Counted from the stretch's first letter, positions 25,895-36,886 are shown. The stretch: 64,000 nt of DNA from a filamentous cyanobacterium ESFC-1 (GCA_000380225.1 KB904821.1:5122321-5186320), one strand, 5' to 3'. Numbers and translations are program-made. The notes: a model not told the origin generated them from the letters alone.

Positions 25895-26134
25895 CTACTT
25901 TTCTTCCGAACCCGCTTCATCCGGCGCTGAGAACATCCCATACTTCCGCATGAAGCGCTCAACTCGACCTTCAGTATCAATAATCTTCTGGGTTCCGGTG
26001 TAAAACGGATGATTGCCCGACCAAATTTCAACGTGAATTTCGGGTTGGGTCGAACCGACCCGCATCACCTCTTCGCCATTACAAATAACTTTGGCATCGG
26101 GATACCATTCTGGATGAATATCAGATTTAGGCAT
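25895..26134 (-). CDS. rpmE: 50S ribosomal protein L31
   Basis: The 79-residue protein has the L31 pattern: KSDIHPEWYPDAKVICNGEE, then EIHVEIWSGNHPFYTGTQKI and GRVERFMRKYGM. The four zinc cysteines of C+ type L31 are absent (only one Cys), so this is the zinc-free form. It lies between rpsI and prfA. Confidence 0.96.
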   Translation of the reverse strand: MPKSDIHPEWYPDAKVICNGEEVMRVGSTQPEIHVEIWSGNHPFYTGTQKIIDTEGRVERFMRKYGMFSAPDEAGSEEK

Positions 26135-26207
26135 AACTTCCTCGTTAAACTTCTATGCTGCTTGTTGTGTTGGCTTTGAGCCAAATTCCCCATCGCCAAC
26201 TTCCATT

Positions 26208-26621
26208 TTATCGTTTCGAGAACTGAGGGGCTTTGCGAGCTTTTTTCAAGCCGTACTTCTTCCGTTCTTTGGCTCTGGGGTCGCGGGTCAGATACCCTTC
26301 AGTTTTCAACGGTTGACGATTTTCCGGGTCGAGTTGACACAAAGCTCTAGCCACACCCAACTTAATCGCGTCGGATTGTCCGGTTAAACCGCCCCCGTGG
26401 GCATTCACCAAAATATCGTAATCGCTTTCTAAGCCCAATGTCTCTAAAGGCGCTCTCGTCGCGGCAATATAGCTAGGAACGCGGTTGAAATAATCATCCC
26501 CTGTGCGATGATTTACCACTAACTTACCCGTTCCAGGTACAAGACGCACCCGCGCGATCGAGCTTTTGCGGCGACCTGTTCCCCAATAGATTACGCGGTC
26601 GTTTTGATCGGTTGCTTGCAT
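26208..26621 (-). CDS. rpsI: 30S ribosomal protein S9
   Basis: The 137-residue protein has a C-terminal tail that reaches the P-site t[60 protein letters not shown] (ending in the invariant Lys-Arg) identify it. It follows rplM by 17 bases. Confidence 0.98.
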   Translation of the reverse strand: MQATDQNDRVIYWGTGRRKSSIARVRLVPGTGKLVVNHRTGDDYFNRVPSYIAATRAPLETLGLESDYDILVNAHGGGLTGQSDAIKLGVARALCQLDPENRQPLKTEGYLTRDPRAKERKKYGLKKARKAPQFSKR

Positions 26622-26638
26622 AAATTTAACTCTCCTGA

Positions 26639-27094
26639 TTAGCTAGGGATGGTGTTTAGGGTTAATGTTTCCGGCTGTTGGGCAGCATGAGGATGATTCG
26701 GCCCGGCATAGACTTTCAGCTTGGTAAACAGCTTGCGACCCAGGGCATTTTTCGGCAGCATTCCTTTGATGGCGGTTTCGATAATCCGTTCGGGAATGCG
26801 GTTTTGCAGGTGATCGAAGGTTTCGGTTTTCATCCCCCCCGGTCGTCCGGAGTGACGGCGATACACTTTCTGAAAGCGCTTTTTACCCGTCACTGCCACT
26901 TTCTCGGCATTAATAATTACCACAAAATCCCCGGTATCGATATGGGGGGTAAAAGTGGGTTTGTTTTTGCCTCTGAGGATGCTGGCAACTTCTGTGGCCA
27001 AGCGACCAAGACGTTGTTCAGACGCATCGATCACATACCATTTTTGCTCTAGGGTTTCTGCGGTGGGCAGAGGGGTTTTATCAGTTTTAGTCAT
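26639..27094 (-). CDS. rplM: 50S ribosomal protein L13
   Basis: The 151-residue early-assembly protein has [56 protein letters not shown] and [15 protein letters not shown], all diagnostic. It is paired with rpsI as in most bacteria. Confidence 0.98.
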   Translation of the reverse strand: MTKTDKTPLPTAETLEQKWYVIDASEQRLGRLATEVASILRGKNKPTFTPHIDTGDFVVIINAEKVAVTGKKRFQKVYRRHSGRPGGMKTETFDHLQNRIPERIIETAIKGMLPKNALGRKLFTKLKVYAGPNHPHAAQQPETLTLNTIPS

Positions 27095-27166
27095 GATGAT
27101 TTTTCGTGTAAAAAGTTAGAAAAATACAATGTTTTTGCCTTTATTTTAGAGGGGCTGAAGTGCCGT

Positions 27167-27988
27167 TTAAGAGTTAAACAAAAACTGCGGTTGCGTATCG
27201 AACCAAACTTCCGGGGCAAAGGGAAAATCAGGATAACCCACCCGCAGTAAACACAGACCCCTGGCCGGGGCGGCGTATTTTACTTTTTCCCGTTGTTGCT
27301 GAACCCATAAATCGGTGAAATCTGCCGGGGAGATGTTACCGTTTCCCACCTGAATCAAAGTGCCAACGAGCAACCGCACCATGCCGTATAAAAAGCCACT
27401 GGCTTGAATTTCGAGTTGAATTAACGGCCCTTGGCGGGTGAGTTCGACGGCTTGCATTTCCAGCCAAGAATCTTTCCGGTCTGACCCGGCGCGACGAAAG
27501 GCGGAAAAGTCGTGCTTTCCCAGCATGGGCGCTAACGCCGCTTGCATCTGGGCCACATCTAAGGGGGCATGATAATAATGCCAGCAAAAGGGCGCAACGA
27601 ACAAGTTGGGATAGCGGTCGGTGTAAATCAAATAACGATAGCGTCGCCAAGCGGCGGAGTATTGGGCGTGCCACTGGGGGCCGACGGCAGCCGAGGCGCG
27701 AATGACGATTTCATCACTGAGCAAGCCGTTGAGGATTTTGGCCCACTTGGGGGCGGGAATGGGCCCGGTGGCGTTAAAGTGGGCCACTTGGGCTGCGGCA
27801 TGAACCCCGGCATCGGTACGTCCGGCTCCCCAAAGGGTGGTGGGTTGTCCTAGGACGGACGCGATCGCCCTCTCGATATCCTCTTGGACGGTGCGATGAT
27901 GAAGCTGGCGCTGCCAACCGTGATAATGAGTGCCGAGGTATTGAATGACCAGGGCAACTCGTTGGCGGGTTTCGGCTTCAGCATTCAT
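27167..27988 (-). CDS. truA: tRNA pseudouridine synthase A
   Basis: The 273-residue enzyme makes pseudouridine at positions 38-40 of tRNAs. The catalytic Asp is in GAGRTDAGVHAAAQVAHF, with YHGWQRQ near the start and FLYGMVRLLVGTLIQVG later. The length fits the family. It lies between rplQ and rplM, its usual cyanobacterial place. Confidence 0.96.
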   Translation of the reverse strand: MNAEAETRQRVALVIQYLGTHYHGWQRQLHHRTVQEDIERAIASVLGQPTTLWGAGRTDAGVHAAAQVAHFNATGPIPAPKWAKILNGLLSDEIVIRASAAVGPQWHAQYSAAWRRYRYLIYTDRYPNLFVAPFCWHYYHAPLDVAQMQAALAPMLGKHDFSAFRRAGSDRKDSWLEMQAVELTRQGPLIQLEIQASGFLYGMVRLLVGTLIQVGNGNISPADFTDLWVQQQREKVKYAAPARGLCLLRVGYPDFPFAPEVWFDTQPQFLFNS

Positions 27989-27999
27989 CCCCGACTCGG

Positions 28000-28350
28000 T
28001 TACACCAGTTCGATAATTGCCATTTCGGAGTTATCGCCCCGTCGCCGCTTGGTGCGGGTAATACGGGTATAGCCCCCGTTGCGATCGCCGTAGCGATCGC
28101 TTGCTTCGGCAAATAAAGCGTGAACGAGGTTTTTATCGAGTAAATAGCCTAAAGCCTGACGACGAGCGGTTAAAGACCCGTCTTTGGCTAAGGTAATCAT
28201 GCGCTCAACTTCTGAGCGCACCGCTTTAGCACGGGTTTTGGTGGTCGTGATTTGACCATGACGAATAAGTTGGGTAGCCAGCGATCGCAATAATGCTTTG
28301 CGCTGGTCGGCTGGTCGTCCCAATTGGGGAACGCGACGACGATGACGCAT
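28000..28350 (-). CDS. rplQ: 50S ribosomal protein L17
   Basis: The 116-residue protein starts [20 protein letters not shown] and has [20 protein letters not shown] and the C-terminal [20 protein letters not shown]. It stands 37 bases after rpoA and 11 bases before truA. Confidence 0.97.
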   Translation of the reverse strand: MRHRRRVPQLGRPADQRKALLRSLATQLIRHGQITTTKTRAKAVRSEVERMITLAKDGSLTARRQALGYLLDKNLVHALFAEASDRYGDRNGGYTRITRTKRRRGDNSEMAIIELV

Positions 28351-28387
28351 TTTTCTTGATCCTTCTAATGGGTAAACAACAATCTGT

Positions 28388-29332
28388 TTAACCTTTAGCC
28401 GCTTTTTCCTGGGCTAAGGTAATGCCAAGTCGCTGTTGAAGCGCTTCGATCACTTCTTCTGCTGACTTTTGACCAAAGTTTTTGATTTCGAGCAAGTCTT
28501 CTTGGGTGTAATCGAGCAAATCGGCAACGGTGTTGATCTGCGCCCGTTTCAAGCAGTTGTAAGCCCGTACCGACAGTTGTAATTCCTCGATGGGAATTTG
28601 ACTGGTTGGGTCTTCGTCGGCTTTTTCGTCTTCTTGAATATCATCGATATTCAAGTCTCTCAACGGATTAAACAGATCGACAACAATTCCGGCGGCCTGG
28701 GATAGAGCTTCTTCGGGCTTGATGCTGCCATTGGTCCAAATATCGAGGATCAAGCGATCTTTCGACATTGAACCATCCACCAAGGCATCTTCTACGATAT
28801 AGTTAACCTTGGTCACGGGCATAAATACGGCATCAATTTGCAAGAAATCTAAGGAACTCGTTTCATCCCGACCCCGTTCTACTGCCCGATAACCAATCCC
28901 TTTTTCGATGCGAAACTCCATTTCCAACTTTGCCCCCTCCGATAAGGTGGCGACATATTGGTTTTTGTCTACGACAGCCACTTCTGAGGGCAGATCGAAT
29001 TGGGCGGCGGTCACGTTATCCGGCCCGGTTGCCACCAAGCGACCAATCTGGGGTGCATCGGTGAAACTCTGGAAGACAATCTCTTTCATGTTGAGAAGAA
29101 TCTCTAACACATCTTCCCTGACCCCCGGAATGGTTGCGAATTCGTGACTCGCCCCGGCAATTCGCACAGCCGTAACTGATGCGCCTTCAAGATTAGCCAG
29201 TAACACTCGTCGTAGCGCATTGCCGACTGTCGTACCTTGACCCCGCTCTAGGGGTTCAATGACAAATCGGCCATGCTGACTTTGGTTTTTGAGTGTTTTT
29301 GATTCTACACAATCAATTTGGAACTGCCCCAC
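28388..29332 (-). CDS. rpoA: RNA polymerase alpha subunit
   Basis: The 314-residue subunit has the N-terminal dimerisation domain ([20 protein letters not shown] and [18 protein letters not shown]) and the C-terminal domain that touches UP elements and activators ([20 protein letters not shown] and [12 protein letters not shown]). I place the start at GTG 29332 because GGGAGG lies 8 bases upstream and the protein then starts with [12 protein letters not shown], as in other cyanobacteria. The open frame extends to 29485, where it overlaps rpsK. Confidence 0.97.
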   Translation of the reverse strand: MGQFQIDCVESKTLKNQSQHGRFVIEPLERGQGTTVGNALRRVLLANLEGASVTAVRIAGASHEFATIPGVREDVLEILLNMKEIVFQSFTDAPQIGRLVATGPDNVTAAQFDLPSEVAVVDKNQYVATLSEGAKLEMEFRIEKGIGYRAVERGRDETSSLDFLQIDAVFMPVTKVNYIVEDALVDGSMSKDRLILDIWTNGSIKPEEALSQAAGIVVDLFNPLRDLNIDDIQEDEKADEDPTSQIPIEELQLSVRAYNCLKRAQINTVADLLDYTQEDLLEIKNFGQKSAEEVIEALQQRLGITLAQEKAAKG

Positions 29333-29450
29333 GACAGCGACCTCCCTAATAGCAAGATTTGGATGAACAGCAATGTGGTGCTGGATAACAGTCGGAATCA
29401 ATGAGCCAACGCGGTTGGGTGTGGTCTTCATCATTCCGTGTCGGTCGCCC

Positions 29451-29843
29451 TTAGACGCGCCGACGCTTCGGAGGACGGCAGCCATTGTGGGGAATCGGAG
29501 TCACATCCCGAATTAAGGTGATTTCTAGTCCGGCAGCTTGCAGGGCGCGGATTGCTGTTTCCCGTCCGGCTCCGGGGCCGCTGACCATGACTTCGAGTTG
29601 ACGCATTCCTTGTTCAATGGCTCGGCGAGCCGCACCATCGGCGGCGGTTTGAGCAGCGAAAGGCGTACCTTTTTTCGCGCCTTTAAAGCCACTCGACCCG
29701 GCCGAAGCCCAGGAAATGACATCGCCTTTGGTGTCTGAAATGGTCACAATGGTGTTGTTAAACGTGGAGCGGATGTGCGCCACGCCGTTAGGAACGTTAC
29801 GTTTACTTTTTTTGCTACCGCTTTTTTTTGTGGGTCGCGCCAT
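29451..29843 (-). CDS. rpsK: 30S ribosomal protein S11
   Basis: The 130-residue platform protein has [40 protein letters not shown] and the C-terminal [19 protein letters not shown]. It is located between rpsM and rpoA. Confidence 0.98.
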   Translation of the reverse strand: MARPTKKSGSKKSKRNVPNGVAHIRSTFNNTIVTISDTKGDVISWASAGSSGFKGAKKGTPFAAQTAADGAARRAIEQGMRQLEVMVSGPGAGRETAIRALQAAGLEITLIRDVTPIPHNGCRPPKRRRV

Positions 29844-29892
29844 AATGCTTGTTTCAATGAATCGGGTGGGCTAGATGAGCAACGGGGGAATT

Positions 29893-30276
29893 TTATTTTT
29901 TGGCTGCGGCTTTCTTTTTACCCGCAACGGTTAAGCGCCGACCTCGACGAGTCCGGGCATTGGTACGAGTTCTTTGACCGCGCACAGGAAGTCCTTGACG
30001 ATGACGGCGACCGCGATAAGTGCCGATGTCAACCAAGCGTTTGATGTTCATTGATTCCCAGCGTCGCAAATCCCCTTCGATTTGGTAGCTGTTTTCGATA
30101 AAGGAACGCAGTTTGGTAACATCTTCGTCGGCTAAGTCTCGCACACGGGTATCCGGATTGACTCCGGTTTCTTTGATAATGTTCTGCGCTCGTGATAAAC
30201 CAATGCCATAGATGTAGGTCAGCGCAATTTCAACGCGCTTATCGCGCGGAAGGTCTACGCCAGCAATTCGTGCCAC
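29893..30276 (-). CDS. rpsM: 30S ribosomal protein S13
   Basis: The 127-residue protein of the small-subunit head contacts the P-site tRNA and L5. [33 protein letters not shown] and the basic tail [16 protein letters not shown] identify it. It follows rpmJ by 109 bases. Confidence 0.98.
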   Translation of the reverse strand: MARIAGVDLPRDKRVEIALTYIYGIGLSRAQNIIKETGVNPDTRVRDLADEDVTKLRSFIENSYQIEGDLRRWESMNIKRLVDIGTYRGRRHRQGLPVRGQRTRTNARTRRGRRLTVAGKKKAAAKK

Positions 30277-30385
30277 GCTTTCTTCTCCCTAAATAACGGT
30301 TGTAATGGACAATAATCTGGGTCTAAATTTCCAATGGGAAATCGACTTCTATGAGGTTTAATGAAGTCAAGGTTAGAATCTGCGG

Positions 30386-30499
30386 TTACCCTTGCCGTTG
30401 TTTGTGCTTCGGGTTGGTGCAGATCACCATGACTCGACCGCGACGACGGATGACGCGGCATTTTTCACATATTTTTTTGACTGAGGCTCTTACTTTCAT
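30386..30499 (-). CDS. rpmJ: 50S ribosomal protein L36
   Basis: A 37-residue frame reads [20 protein letters not shown], then [17 protein letters not shown] and TAA. The four zinc ligands of L36 (Cys, Cys, Cys, His) are present. It lies in its standard place between infA and rpsM. Confidence 0.97.
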   Translation of the reverse strand: MKVRASVKKICEKCRVIRRRGRVMVICTNPKHKQRQG

Positions 30500-30606
30500 G
30501 GCTCATTCTTGCAACACTGCAAGCTCTTAATTATATCAATTCTAATGTTTTTTTGAAATATCCTATAAGGGTTGACAATGAGTTGTCTCCCCATTTGATA
30601 GGCTAC

Positions 30607-30831
30607 TTATTTTTTCCGTAAGCGGTAGGTAATGCGCCCCTTGCTTAAGTCATAGGGGGTTAATTCCACTTTGACGCGATCGCCAGGCAATATTTTAATG
30701 TAATTGCGGCGAATTTTACCGGAAATATGGGCTAAAACATTAAACCCATTATCTAAATCCACGCGGAACATGGCGTTCGGTAACGATTCGGTGACCGTAC
30801 CTTCCATTTCGATTAAATCTTGTTTAGACAA
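30607..30831 (-). CDS. infA: Translation initiation factor IF-1
   Basis: The 74-residue S1-like OB-fold protein binds the A site of the 30S subunit during initiation. The sequence [20 protein letters not shown] through RITYRLRKK is full length only if translation begins at the TTG at 30829-30831. An internal ATG would remove the first eight residues, which are conserved in cyanobacteria. GGAG lies about 15 bases upstream, farther than usual. It sits between adk and rpmJ. Confidence 0.95.
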   Translation of the reverse strand: MSKQDLIEMEGTVTESLPNAMFRVDLDNGFNVLAHISGKIRRNYIKILPGDRVKVELTPYDLSKGRITYRLRKK

Positions 30832-30954
30832 AACGTTATTTTTGACTCCAAATCACTGCACAGCCCAGTCCCTGCTGCGGGTTAAGCAAGACAGAAACAA
30901 TAGGCGTTTGTCAATAGTTTCTTAATATATTTTAGCAAACGCCTGGGTTGCGAT

Positions 30955-31509
30955 CTAGGCGATGGCTTGGGCGATCGCGCCACTCACCACTTCTGGCGGG
31001 CGATCGCCATTCACCACTTTCAAACGGTTGTGTTGTTGATAAAACGCCTTCACCGGGGCCGTTTGTTCTTGGTAAACCTGTAAGCGGCGGCGTACAGTCG
31101 CTTCAGCATCATCATTACGACCGCGATGTAACAAACGATCTACCAAAACATCATCCGGGGCTTCCAAGCTAATCGCATAATCGGCGTGTTGATGCAACTC
31201 CGCCAGCAACTCCTCTAAAAACTCCGCTTGATGGACATTCCGGGGAAAACCATCAAGAATCCAGCCCTTTCGAGCATCTTCTTCTTGCAAGCGTTCGCGA
31301 ATCAAATCCAGAATCAGATCGTCAGGAACCAACTCTCCCCCAGACATAAAACTTTCAACCTTTTGTCCTAAAGGGGTTTTATCCTTGGTGGCTTGACGCA
31401 AAATATCCCCGGTCGAAATATGGGGAATCTGCCATTGATCCGCTAACACTTTCGCTTGCGTTCCCTTACCCGCCCCTGGCGGCCCCAAAAAAATTAATCT
31501 TTTTATCAT
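30955..31509 (-). CDS. adk: Adenylate kinase
   Basis: The 184-residue enzyme catalyses ATP + AMP to 2 ADP. P-loop FLGPPGAGKGTQAKVLA, AMP-binding ISTGDILRQATK, GWILDGFPRNVHQAEFL and the short LID with DRLLHRGRNDDAEATVRRRL are present. It is the short-LID form usual in cyanobacteria. It lies between secY and infA. Confidence 0.97.
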   Translation of the reverse strand: MIKRLIFLGPPGAGKGTQAKVLADQWQIPHISTGDILRQATKDKTPLGQKVESFMSGGELVPDDLILDLIRERLQEEDARKGWILDGFPRNVHQAEFLEELLAELHQHADYAISLEAPDDVLVDRLLHRGRNDDAEATVRRRLQVYQEQTAPVKAFYQQHNRLKVVNGDRPPEVVSGAIAQAIA

Positions 31510-31576
31510 TCTTCCCTTATTGCTTACCAGCTTGGGTTATCCCTCCCTGTTAAGAGACAACCCAAGTCCAAACTCC

Positions 31577-32917
31577 TTATTTCTTCACCATGCCTTCATA
31601 GCGCTGGGAAATCACATAAGTTTGAATTTGTTTTGCAGTATCGATGGCCACCCCTACCAAAATCAGTAAGGACGTTGCCCCTAAACCGCGTAACGTTGTG
31701 ACTCCCGTCGCACTTTCCACTGCCGTTGGCGCAGTTGCGACAATACCCAAGAAAATTGCGCCTAAAAACGTCAAACGATTGATCACCCGTTCGATATAAT
31801 CGCTCGTTGCTTTCCCCGGTCGAATCCCTGGAATACTTGCCCCCATTTTCTTTAAATTTTGGGACATATCAATCGGATTCACGATCAAAGAAGCATAAAA
31901 ATAGCTAAAGAACAGAATCAAAACCAAATAAACCAAGATATACTGCCATCGTCCCGGTTGCAGTGCCGTGGCAATTCCTTGTAACACCTGGCCTGCTCCT
32001 GTTAAAGCGCCATTTTCATCAGTTTGGGTAAAAATCGGCAATCCCGCTAAAGACGCAGGCAAAATTAGCACCGCCGACGCGAAAATAATCGGCATCACGC
32101 CCCCTTGATTGAGGCGCAACGGTAAATAATTCTTGCGTTCGCGATACAACCGCTTGCCCACCTGACGACGAGCCGAAATAATCGGAATACGGCGCGTCCC
32201 TTCTTGCACAAACACAATACCGACAATGGTCACCAAAAAGACCAGCAACAACAATACCACTTGGGCGATGGTTTCGCGGCCCCCTTGTTGAGCAAACTCA
32301 ATCGTATTCCCCAAAGTCCGAGGTAAAACGGCAACAATATTAATAAAAATCAGCAGTGATGCCCCATTGCCGATACCCCGTTCGGTAATCAACTCCGAGA
32401 CCCACATCACAAACATTGAGCCAGCACACAAAGCCAACACGGTTTGTACCACAAACAACCAATTAAAATTAATGGCGAAATTGCGTAACAACCCGACCGT
32501 TAAACCCGTGCTTTGAATCACCGCCCAACCGAGAGCGACATAGCGGGTAATTTGAGAAATTTTGCGCCGTCCGGCTTCGCCTTCATTTTTCTGCAAATTC
32601 TCTAACGCCGGGAGTGCCGCCGTTAAAAGTTGCATGATAATAGACGCATTAATAAACGGTAAGATACCGAGGGCAAAAATCCCTAGGGCGGATAAACCCC
32701 CGCCGGAAAAAATATCTAAAAAACCAATCACCGGGCTATTTTGAATCTCGCGAGCAAAAGCCACGCGATCGATCCCCGGTACCGGTAAAAACACGCCGAA
32801 ACGCACCAGAATCAGCAAGCCAATGGTAATCAGGATGCGTCCCCGCAATCCCGCAGCTTGCGCCATCTGCATGAACGTTTCCTGCGCTGTTGGCGTTTTA
32901 TCTCGACTGACGACCAT
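31577..32917 (-). CDS. secY: Preprotein translocase subunit SecY
   Basis: The 446-residue channel protein has ten membrane helices. Landmarks are RILITIGLLILVRFGVFLPV (helix 1), the plug region GGGLSALGIFALGILPFINA, ERGIGNGASLLIFINIV, and GVMPIIFASAVLILPA. It works with SecE (encoded at 14710) and SecG. It is followed by adk. Confidence 0.98.
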   Translation of the reverse strand: MVVSRDKTPTAQETFMQMAQAAGLRGRILITIGLLILVRFGVFLPVPGIDRVAFAREIQNSPVIGFLDIFSGGGLSALGIFALGILPFINASIIMQLLTAALPALENLQKNEGEAGRRKISQITRYVALGWAVIQSTGLTVGLLRNFAINFNWLFVVQTVLALCAGSMFVMWVSELITERGIGNGASLLIFINIVAVLPRTLGNTIEFAQQGGRETIAQVVLLLLVFLVTIVGIVFVQEGTRRIPIISARRQVGKRLYRERKNYLPLRLNQGGVMPIIFASAVLILPASLAGLPIFTQTDENGALTGAGQVLQGIATALQPGRWQYILVYLVLILFFSYFYASLIVNPIDMSQNLKKMGASIPGIRPGKATSDYIERVINRLTFLGAIFLGIVATAPTAVESATGVTTLRGLGATSLLILVGVAIDTAKQIQTYVISQRYEGMVKK

Positions 32918-33012
32918 GAAGGATTACCTCTAAAATTTGACAGATCGTTTTCAGGTTGAGGGAATGAGCAATTTTTGAGTGCCCCACTCCCAACACCGAG
33001 CAACGTTCACCT

Positions 33013-33459
33013 TCAGTCGATCGCTTCCCAAGTGCCACCAGCCGCTTCAATTTTGCGTTTGGCACTGGCCGTAAAAGCGACAGCTTTAACGTTCAACGGA
33101 ACATTAATTTCGCCATCTCCTAAAATTTTCAAGGGGCCATAATTACTGGTGACAATGCCGTTTTCCAGCAACGTGTCTAAGGTGACTTCGCTGTTGGCCG
33201 GAAGCGACGACAGTTGACTTACATTTATCGTAGTGTAATGGCGGGGATTAATCACCGTAAAGTGCTTGAGCTTCGGGACACGGCGATAAAGTGGCATTTG
33301 TCCCCCTTCAAAGCCGGGCTTGGTTCCCGTGCCTGAGCGGGATTTTTGACCCCGCATCCCAAAACCACAGCTTGCACCTTGGCCGGCGGCAATGCCACGA
33401 CCAACGCGGCGTTTAGGGCGTTTAGAACCCTTTTTCGGACTTGCGTCGTGAATTCTCAT
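33013..33459 (-). CDS. rplO: 50S ribosomal protein L15
   Basis: The protein has 148 residues from the ATG at 33459. The frame is open to 33576, but the extra 39 residues overlap rpsE and are not L15-like. [40 protein letters not shown] and [18 protein letters not shown] identify it. It lies between rpsE and secY. Confidence 0.97.
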   Translation of the reverse strand: MRIHDASPKKGSKRPKRRVGRGIAAGQGASCGFGMRGQKSRSGTGTKPGFEGGQMPLYRRVPKLKHFTVINPRHYTTINVSQLSSLPANSEVTLDTLLENGIVTSNYGPLKILGDGEINVPLNVKAVAFTASAKRKIEAAGGTWEAID

Positions 33460-33493
33460 GGTGATTGAGTAGAAACTAACAATAGGTCTAGCT

Positions 33494-34036
33494 TTAAGAA
33501 GCGTACAAGCGCTCGATAGATACGCCCCGCTCGGCAGCCACTTCGGTAAAGGTTCGCAGGCTTTCGAGGGCATCAATGGCGGCTCTGGCGTTATTCAGGG
33601 GGTTATTAGAGCCGAGTTGCTTGGCGAGGATATTTTGTACGCCGGCCAGTTCGAGAACGGTTCGCACGGCTCCCCCGGCGATTACCCCAGTCCCTGGAGC
33701 GGCGGGGCGCATCATCACTTTAGCGCCTCCGGCAATGCCATTGGTGGGATGAGCAATGGAGTTGGCTTTGGTCAGGGAAATTTCAATCAGTTGTTTTTTG
33801 CCATCGGCGACACCTTTACGCACCGCACCAATGACATCACTGGCTTTCCCGACTCCTACTCCGACTTGGCCTTTTTCGTTACCGACGACCACGATGGCGC
33901 GGAAGCTTAATTTTTTACCCCCTTTGACCACTTTGCTGACTCGGCGAATTTGAATAACGCGCTCTTGAAATTGGGAGTCTTCTTTTTTGTTTTTTTGGTT
34001 AGAGCGGTTTCTTTTGTCGCCACGTTGTTTGGGCAT
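33494..34036 (-). CDS. rpsE: 30S ribosomal protein S5
   Basis: The 180-residue protein helps decoding accuracy. The double-stranded-RNA-binding half has [20 protein letters not shown] and the C-terminal half [20 protein letters not shown] and [15 protein letters not shown]. It follows rplR in the spc operon order. Confidence 0.98.
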   Translation of the reverse strand: MPKQRGDKRNRSNQKNKKEDSQFQERVIQIRRVSKVVKGGKKLSFRAIVVVGNEKGQVGVGVGKASDVIGAVRKGVADGKKQLIEISLTKANSIAHPTNGIAGGAKVMMRPAAPGTGVIAGGAVRTVLELAGVQNILAKQLGSNNPLNNARAAIDALESLRTFTEVAAERGVSIERLYAS

Positions 34037-34077
34037 AATAAATCTCCTAAATCGGGGTCAGATTGAGATGACTTGCG

Positions 34078-34440
34078 TTAAAAGTTTAATCCGGCTTCAC
34101 GGGCAGCTTCGGCTAAAGCTTGCACGCGACCGTGATATAAGTTGCCGCCGCGATCGAATACGACATCTCGAATTCCTTTCGAGATTAACCGCTCGGCCAC
34201 CAGTTTGCCCACAGCCGAGGCCGCATCGCGGGTGGCGGTGGCGCTGATGGCGGATTTTAGTTCGGTATCGATGGTGGAAGCGGCAGCGACCGTATGATGT
34301 TGAGTGTCGTCGATCGCTTGCACATAGATGTGATGATTTGAACGATAAACGGCCAAGCGAGGACACTCGGTGGTGCCACTGACTTTGCGGCGAATGCGAC
34401 GATGACGACGTTGAACCAGTTGTTTGCGAGAGGGCTTCAT
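34078..34440 (-). CDS. rplR: 50S ribosomal protein L18
   Basis: The 120-residue 5S-rRNA-binding protein has [35 protein letters not shown] and the C-terminal [20 protein letters not shown]. It begins 6 bases after rplF. Confidence 0.98.
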   Translation of the reverse strand: MKPSRKQLVQRRHRRIRRKVSGTTECPRLAVYRSNHHIYVQAIDDTQHHTVAAASTIDTELKSAISATATRDAASAVGKLVAERLISKGIRDVVFDRGGNLYHGRVQALAEAAREAGLNF

Positions 34441-34446
34441 CTTTTC

Positions 34447-34992
34447 CTACTTTCCTGCTTTACCAGCTTTGAGTCGAATCTCTTCGTTGAGGTAACGAAT
34501 ACCTTTGCCTTTGTAAACTTCAGGCGGGCGAACAGCGCGAATCTTGGCGGCAGTATCGCCGACGACTTCTTTGTTGATGCCGTTGATGATAACGCTTAAA
34601 CCCCGTCCTTCTTTGGGGACTTCGAGTTGTACGTCTTCGGGGGGTTCGATTTCCACGGGGTTGCTATAACCCACGTTGAGGACTAGGGTTTTGCCTTGCA
34701 TTTGCGCTCGATAACCCACCCCTTGGATTTGTAAACGCTTGACGAAGCCTTGGGATACGCCTACGACCATATTGGCGATCAAGGTGCGGGAAAGACCGTG
34801 ACGCTGGCGGGCCAGGCGAGATTCGTTACGGCGTTTGACGAAGATGGTGTTGTCTTCTTGGGTGATGACAACTTCCGGGGGCAAGGTTCGTTCGAGTTGG
34901 CCTTTGGGCCCTTTGACGGCGACGTGTTGGCCGTCGAGGGTGATTGAAACTTTATCGGGAATGGGTATGGGACGCTTGCCAATACGAGACAT
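34447..34992 (-). CDS. rplF: 50S ribosomal protein L6
   Basis: The protein has 181 residues from the ATG at 34992 (MSRIGKRPIPIPDKVSITLD). The frame is open 16 codons further up without family support. VKGPKGQLERTLPPEVVITQ, GVGYRAQMQGKTLVLNVGYS and VRPPEVYKGKGIRYLNEEI are diagnostic. Confidence 0.97.
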   Translation of the reverse strand: MSRIGKRPIPIPDKVSITLDGQHVAVKGPKGQLERTLPPEVVITQEDNTIFVKRRNESRLARQRHGLSRTLIANMVVGVSQGFVKRLQIQGVGYRAQMQGKTLVLNVGYSNPVEIEPPEDVQLEVPKEGRGLSVIINGINKEVVGDTAAKIRAVRPPEVYKGKGIRYLNEEIRLKAGKAGK

Positions 34993-35069
34993 AACGGTTT
35001 GATTTACTCCGAAGGTGCGATTACGGTCTGTAAATGTCAAAAAATAGAGATCGTCACAAGGCGCGATCG

Positions 35070-35471
35070 CTACCAGACGTAACAGAGAACTTCACCGCCG
35101 ATGCCTTGGCGACGGGCTTCGCGATCGGTCATAATGCCACTGGATGTGGAAATAATCGCGATGCCAATACCACCTAAAACTCGGGGCAGTTCTTTACTAT
35201 TTTTGTAAACCCGTAAACCAGGCTTACTAATGCGTTGTAAGCGACGAATCAATGGTTGGCGATTGCGTCCGGTATATTTTAATGTAACGACCAAATGGCG
35301 CTGAATGCCTTCACCGGCTTCTTCATAATCGGCAATAAAGCCTTCTTCTTTAAGAACGCTGGCGATATTGCGCGTCATTTTGGTTAAGGGGATGTTGGTG
35401 GTGGGATGCCGAACTGCACCCGCGTTCCGGATGCGAGTCAGCATATCTGCAATAGTGTCGTTTGCCGCCAT
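35070..35471 (-). CDS. rpsH: 30S ribosomal protein S8
   Basis: The 133-residue central-domain protein binds 16S rRNA and, in E. coli, its own operon m[43 protein letters not shown] and [20 protein letters not shown], ending GEVLCYVW, identify it. Confidence 0.98.
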   Translation of the reverse strand: MAANDTIADMLTRIRNAGAVRHPTTNIPLTKMTRNIASVLKEEGFIADYEEAGEGIQRHLVVTLKYTGRNRQPLIRRLQRISKPGLRVYKNSKELPRVLGGIGIAIISTSSGIMTDREARRQGIGGEVLCYVW

Positions 35472-35504
35472 ATTCGCTGTTTTCCTCCTTGATGTATTGC
35501 GGGC

Positions 35505-36050
35505 TTATGAACTGCGAAAGGGCATGCCCATTTCGGCGAGTAAGGCGCGAGCTTCTTCGTCTGTGTTGGCGGTGGTGACAATAGAAATATCTAGACCGCG
35601 CAATTGATCGATGCTGTCGTAATCAATTTCGGGGAAAATCAATTGTTCGCGCACGCCCAGGCTGTAGTTACCCCGCCCGTCAAAACTTTTGGGGCTAATG
35701 CCGCGAAAGTCGCGAATGCGTGGCAAGGCCAAGCTAATCAAGCGGTCGAGAAAGGCATACATCCGTTCTGAGCGCAAGGTGACCATCACGCCCACGGGCA
35801 TTCCTTGACGGAGTTTAAAGCCCGCGATCGCTTTTTTGGCGCGGGTCACAACGGGTTTTTGTCCCGTAATGGTCGTGATTTCTTCGATGGATGATTCTAA
35901 AGCTCTGGCGTTTTGAGACGCTTCCCCAAGACCGCGATTAACCACGATCTTGACCACCTTGGGAACTTGATGAATGTTGGTGTAACCAAATTGCTCCTTT
36001 AATTTGGGAACAATGGTTTCTTCATAAGTAGATTTGAGTCGTTGTGTCAT
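35505..36050 (-). CDS. rplE: 50S ribosomal protein L5
   Basis: The 181-residue protein binds 5S rRNA and contacts S13. [40 protein letters not shown], and [20 protein letters not shown] are the landmarks. It lies between rplX and rpsH. Confidence 0.98.
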   Translation of the reverse strand: MTQRLKSTYEETIVPKLKEQFGYTNIHQVPKVVKIVVNRGLGEASQNARALESSIEEITTITGQKPVVTRAKKAIAGFKLRQGMPVGVMVTLRSERMYAFLDRLISLALPRIRDFRGISPKSFDGRGNYSLGVREQLIFPEIDYDSIDQLRGLDISIVTTANTDEEARALLAEMGMPFRSS

Positions 36051-36095
36051 GGGCTGAAGTCCTCAAGGAACGTAATCAATCGAGGATAAACTCCG

Positions 36096-36446
36096 TTAAT
36101 CAATAATTTCTCCGGTTTTTTTGAGCATTCGCACTTTGCGGCCATCTTCGGTGAAGGTATAGCCGACGCGACTTGCGGTTTTTTGCTTTTCTGAGTAAAG
36201 CATCACATTCGAGCTGTGAATCGGCGCTTCAAAGGTATCAATCCGACCGGATTCCCCGTCTTGTTGGGGTTTAACGTGTTTGGTGCGGATATTCACCCCC
36301 TGAACCACAACTTTGCTAAGTTTGGGGAGGGTTTCTAACACTTCACCGACTTTACCTTTGTCTTTGCCGGAAATGACTTGAACGGTATCGCCTTTTTTGA
36401 CGTGCATTTTATACCGCGTCGGAGCGGCAGTTTTCTTGGGAGCCAT
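36096..36446 (-). CDS. rplX: 50S ribosomal protein L24
   Basis: The 116-residue KOW protein starts assembly of the large subunit. The KOW motif is [40 protein letters not shown] follows. The start ATG shares its first base with the rplN stop, so the two are translationally coupled. Confidence 0.97.
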   Translation of the reverse strand: MAPKKTAAPTRYKMHVKKGDTVQVISGKDKGKVGEVLETLPKLSKVVVQGVNIRTKHVKPQQDGESGRIDTFEAPIHSSNVMLYSEKQKTASRVGYTFTEDGRKVRMLKKTGEIID

Positions 36447-36814
36447 TAGATTACCTCCGGAGCCAGGGAAACGATTTTTGTGTAATTTTTTTCGCGGAGT
36501 TCGCGAGCAACAGGGCCAAAAACCCGCGTTCCTCTTGGATTGCCTTCGTTATTAATAATTACCGCCGCATTGTCATCAAAACGAATGCTCATACCGCTTT
36601 CGCGTCTTAGAGATTTGCGGGTTCGCACGATCACGGCTCTAACCACATCGGATTTTTTCACGCCCATATTAGGGAGTGCTTCTTTGACAACGGCAACAAT
36701 TTCGTCGCCAATATGGCCGTAACGGCGATTCCCGGTGCCTAAGACCCGCAAGCACATGAGTTTTCGGGCCCCACTATTATCAGCAACGTTGAGAAAAGTC
36801 TGTTGTTGGATCAT
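36446..36814 (-). CDS. rplN: 50S ribosomal protein L14
   Basis: The 122-residue protein has [40 protein letters not shown] and [20 protein letters not shown], which are close to invariant in bacteria. It overlaps rplX by one base. Confidence 0.98.
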   Translation of the reverse strand: MIQQQTFLNVADNSGARKLMCLRVLGTGNRRYGHIGDEIVAVVKEALPNMGVKKSDVVRAVIVRTRKSLRRESGMSIRFDDNAAVIINNEGNPRGTRVFGPVARELREKNYTKIVSLAPEVI

Positions 36815-36886
36815 TGGTTTTGCTTGGGATTAAGCGGTGAATGGAGATTAACGCAAAAGATAATAAAGTCCCATAAACGCCCGAAT

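Noticed and set aside
28388-29485. A 365-residue form of rpoA
   Set aside because: The first 51 codons overlap rpsK; a GTG with an ideal ribosome-binding site gives the normal length.
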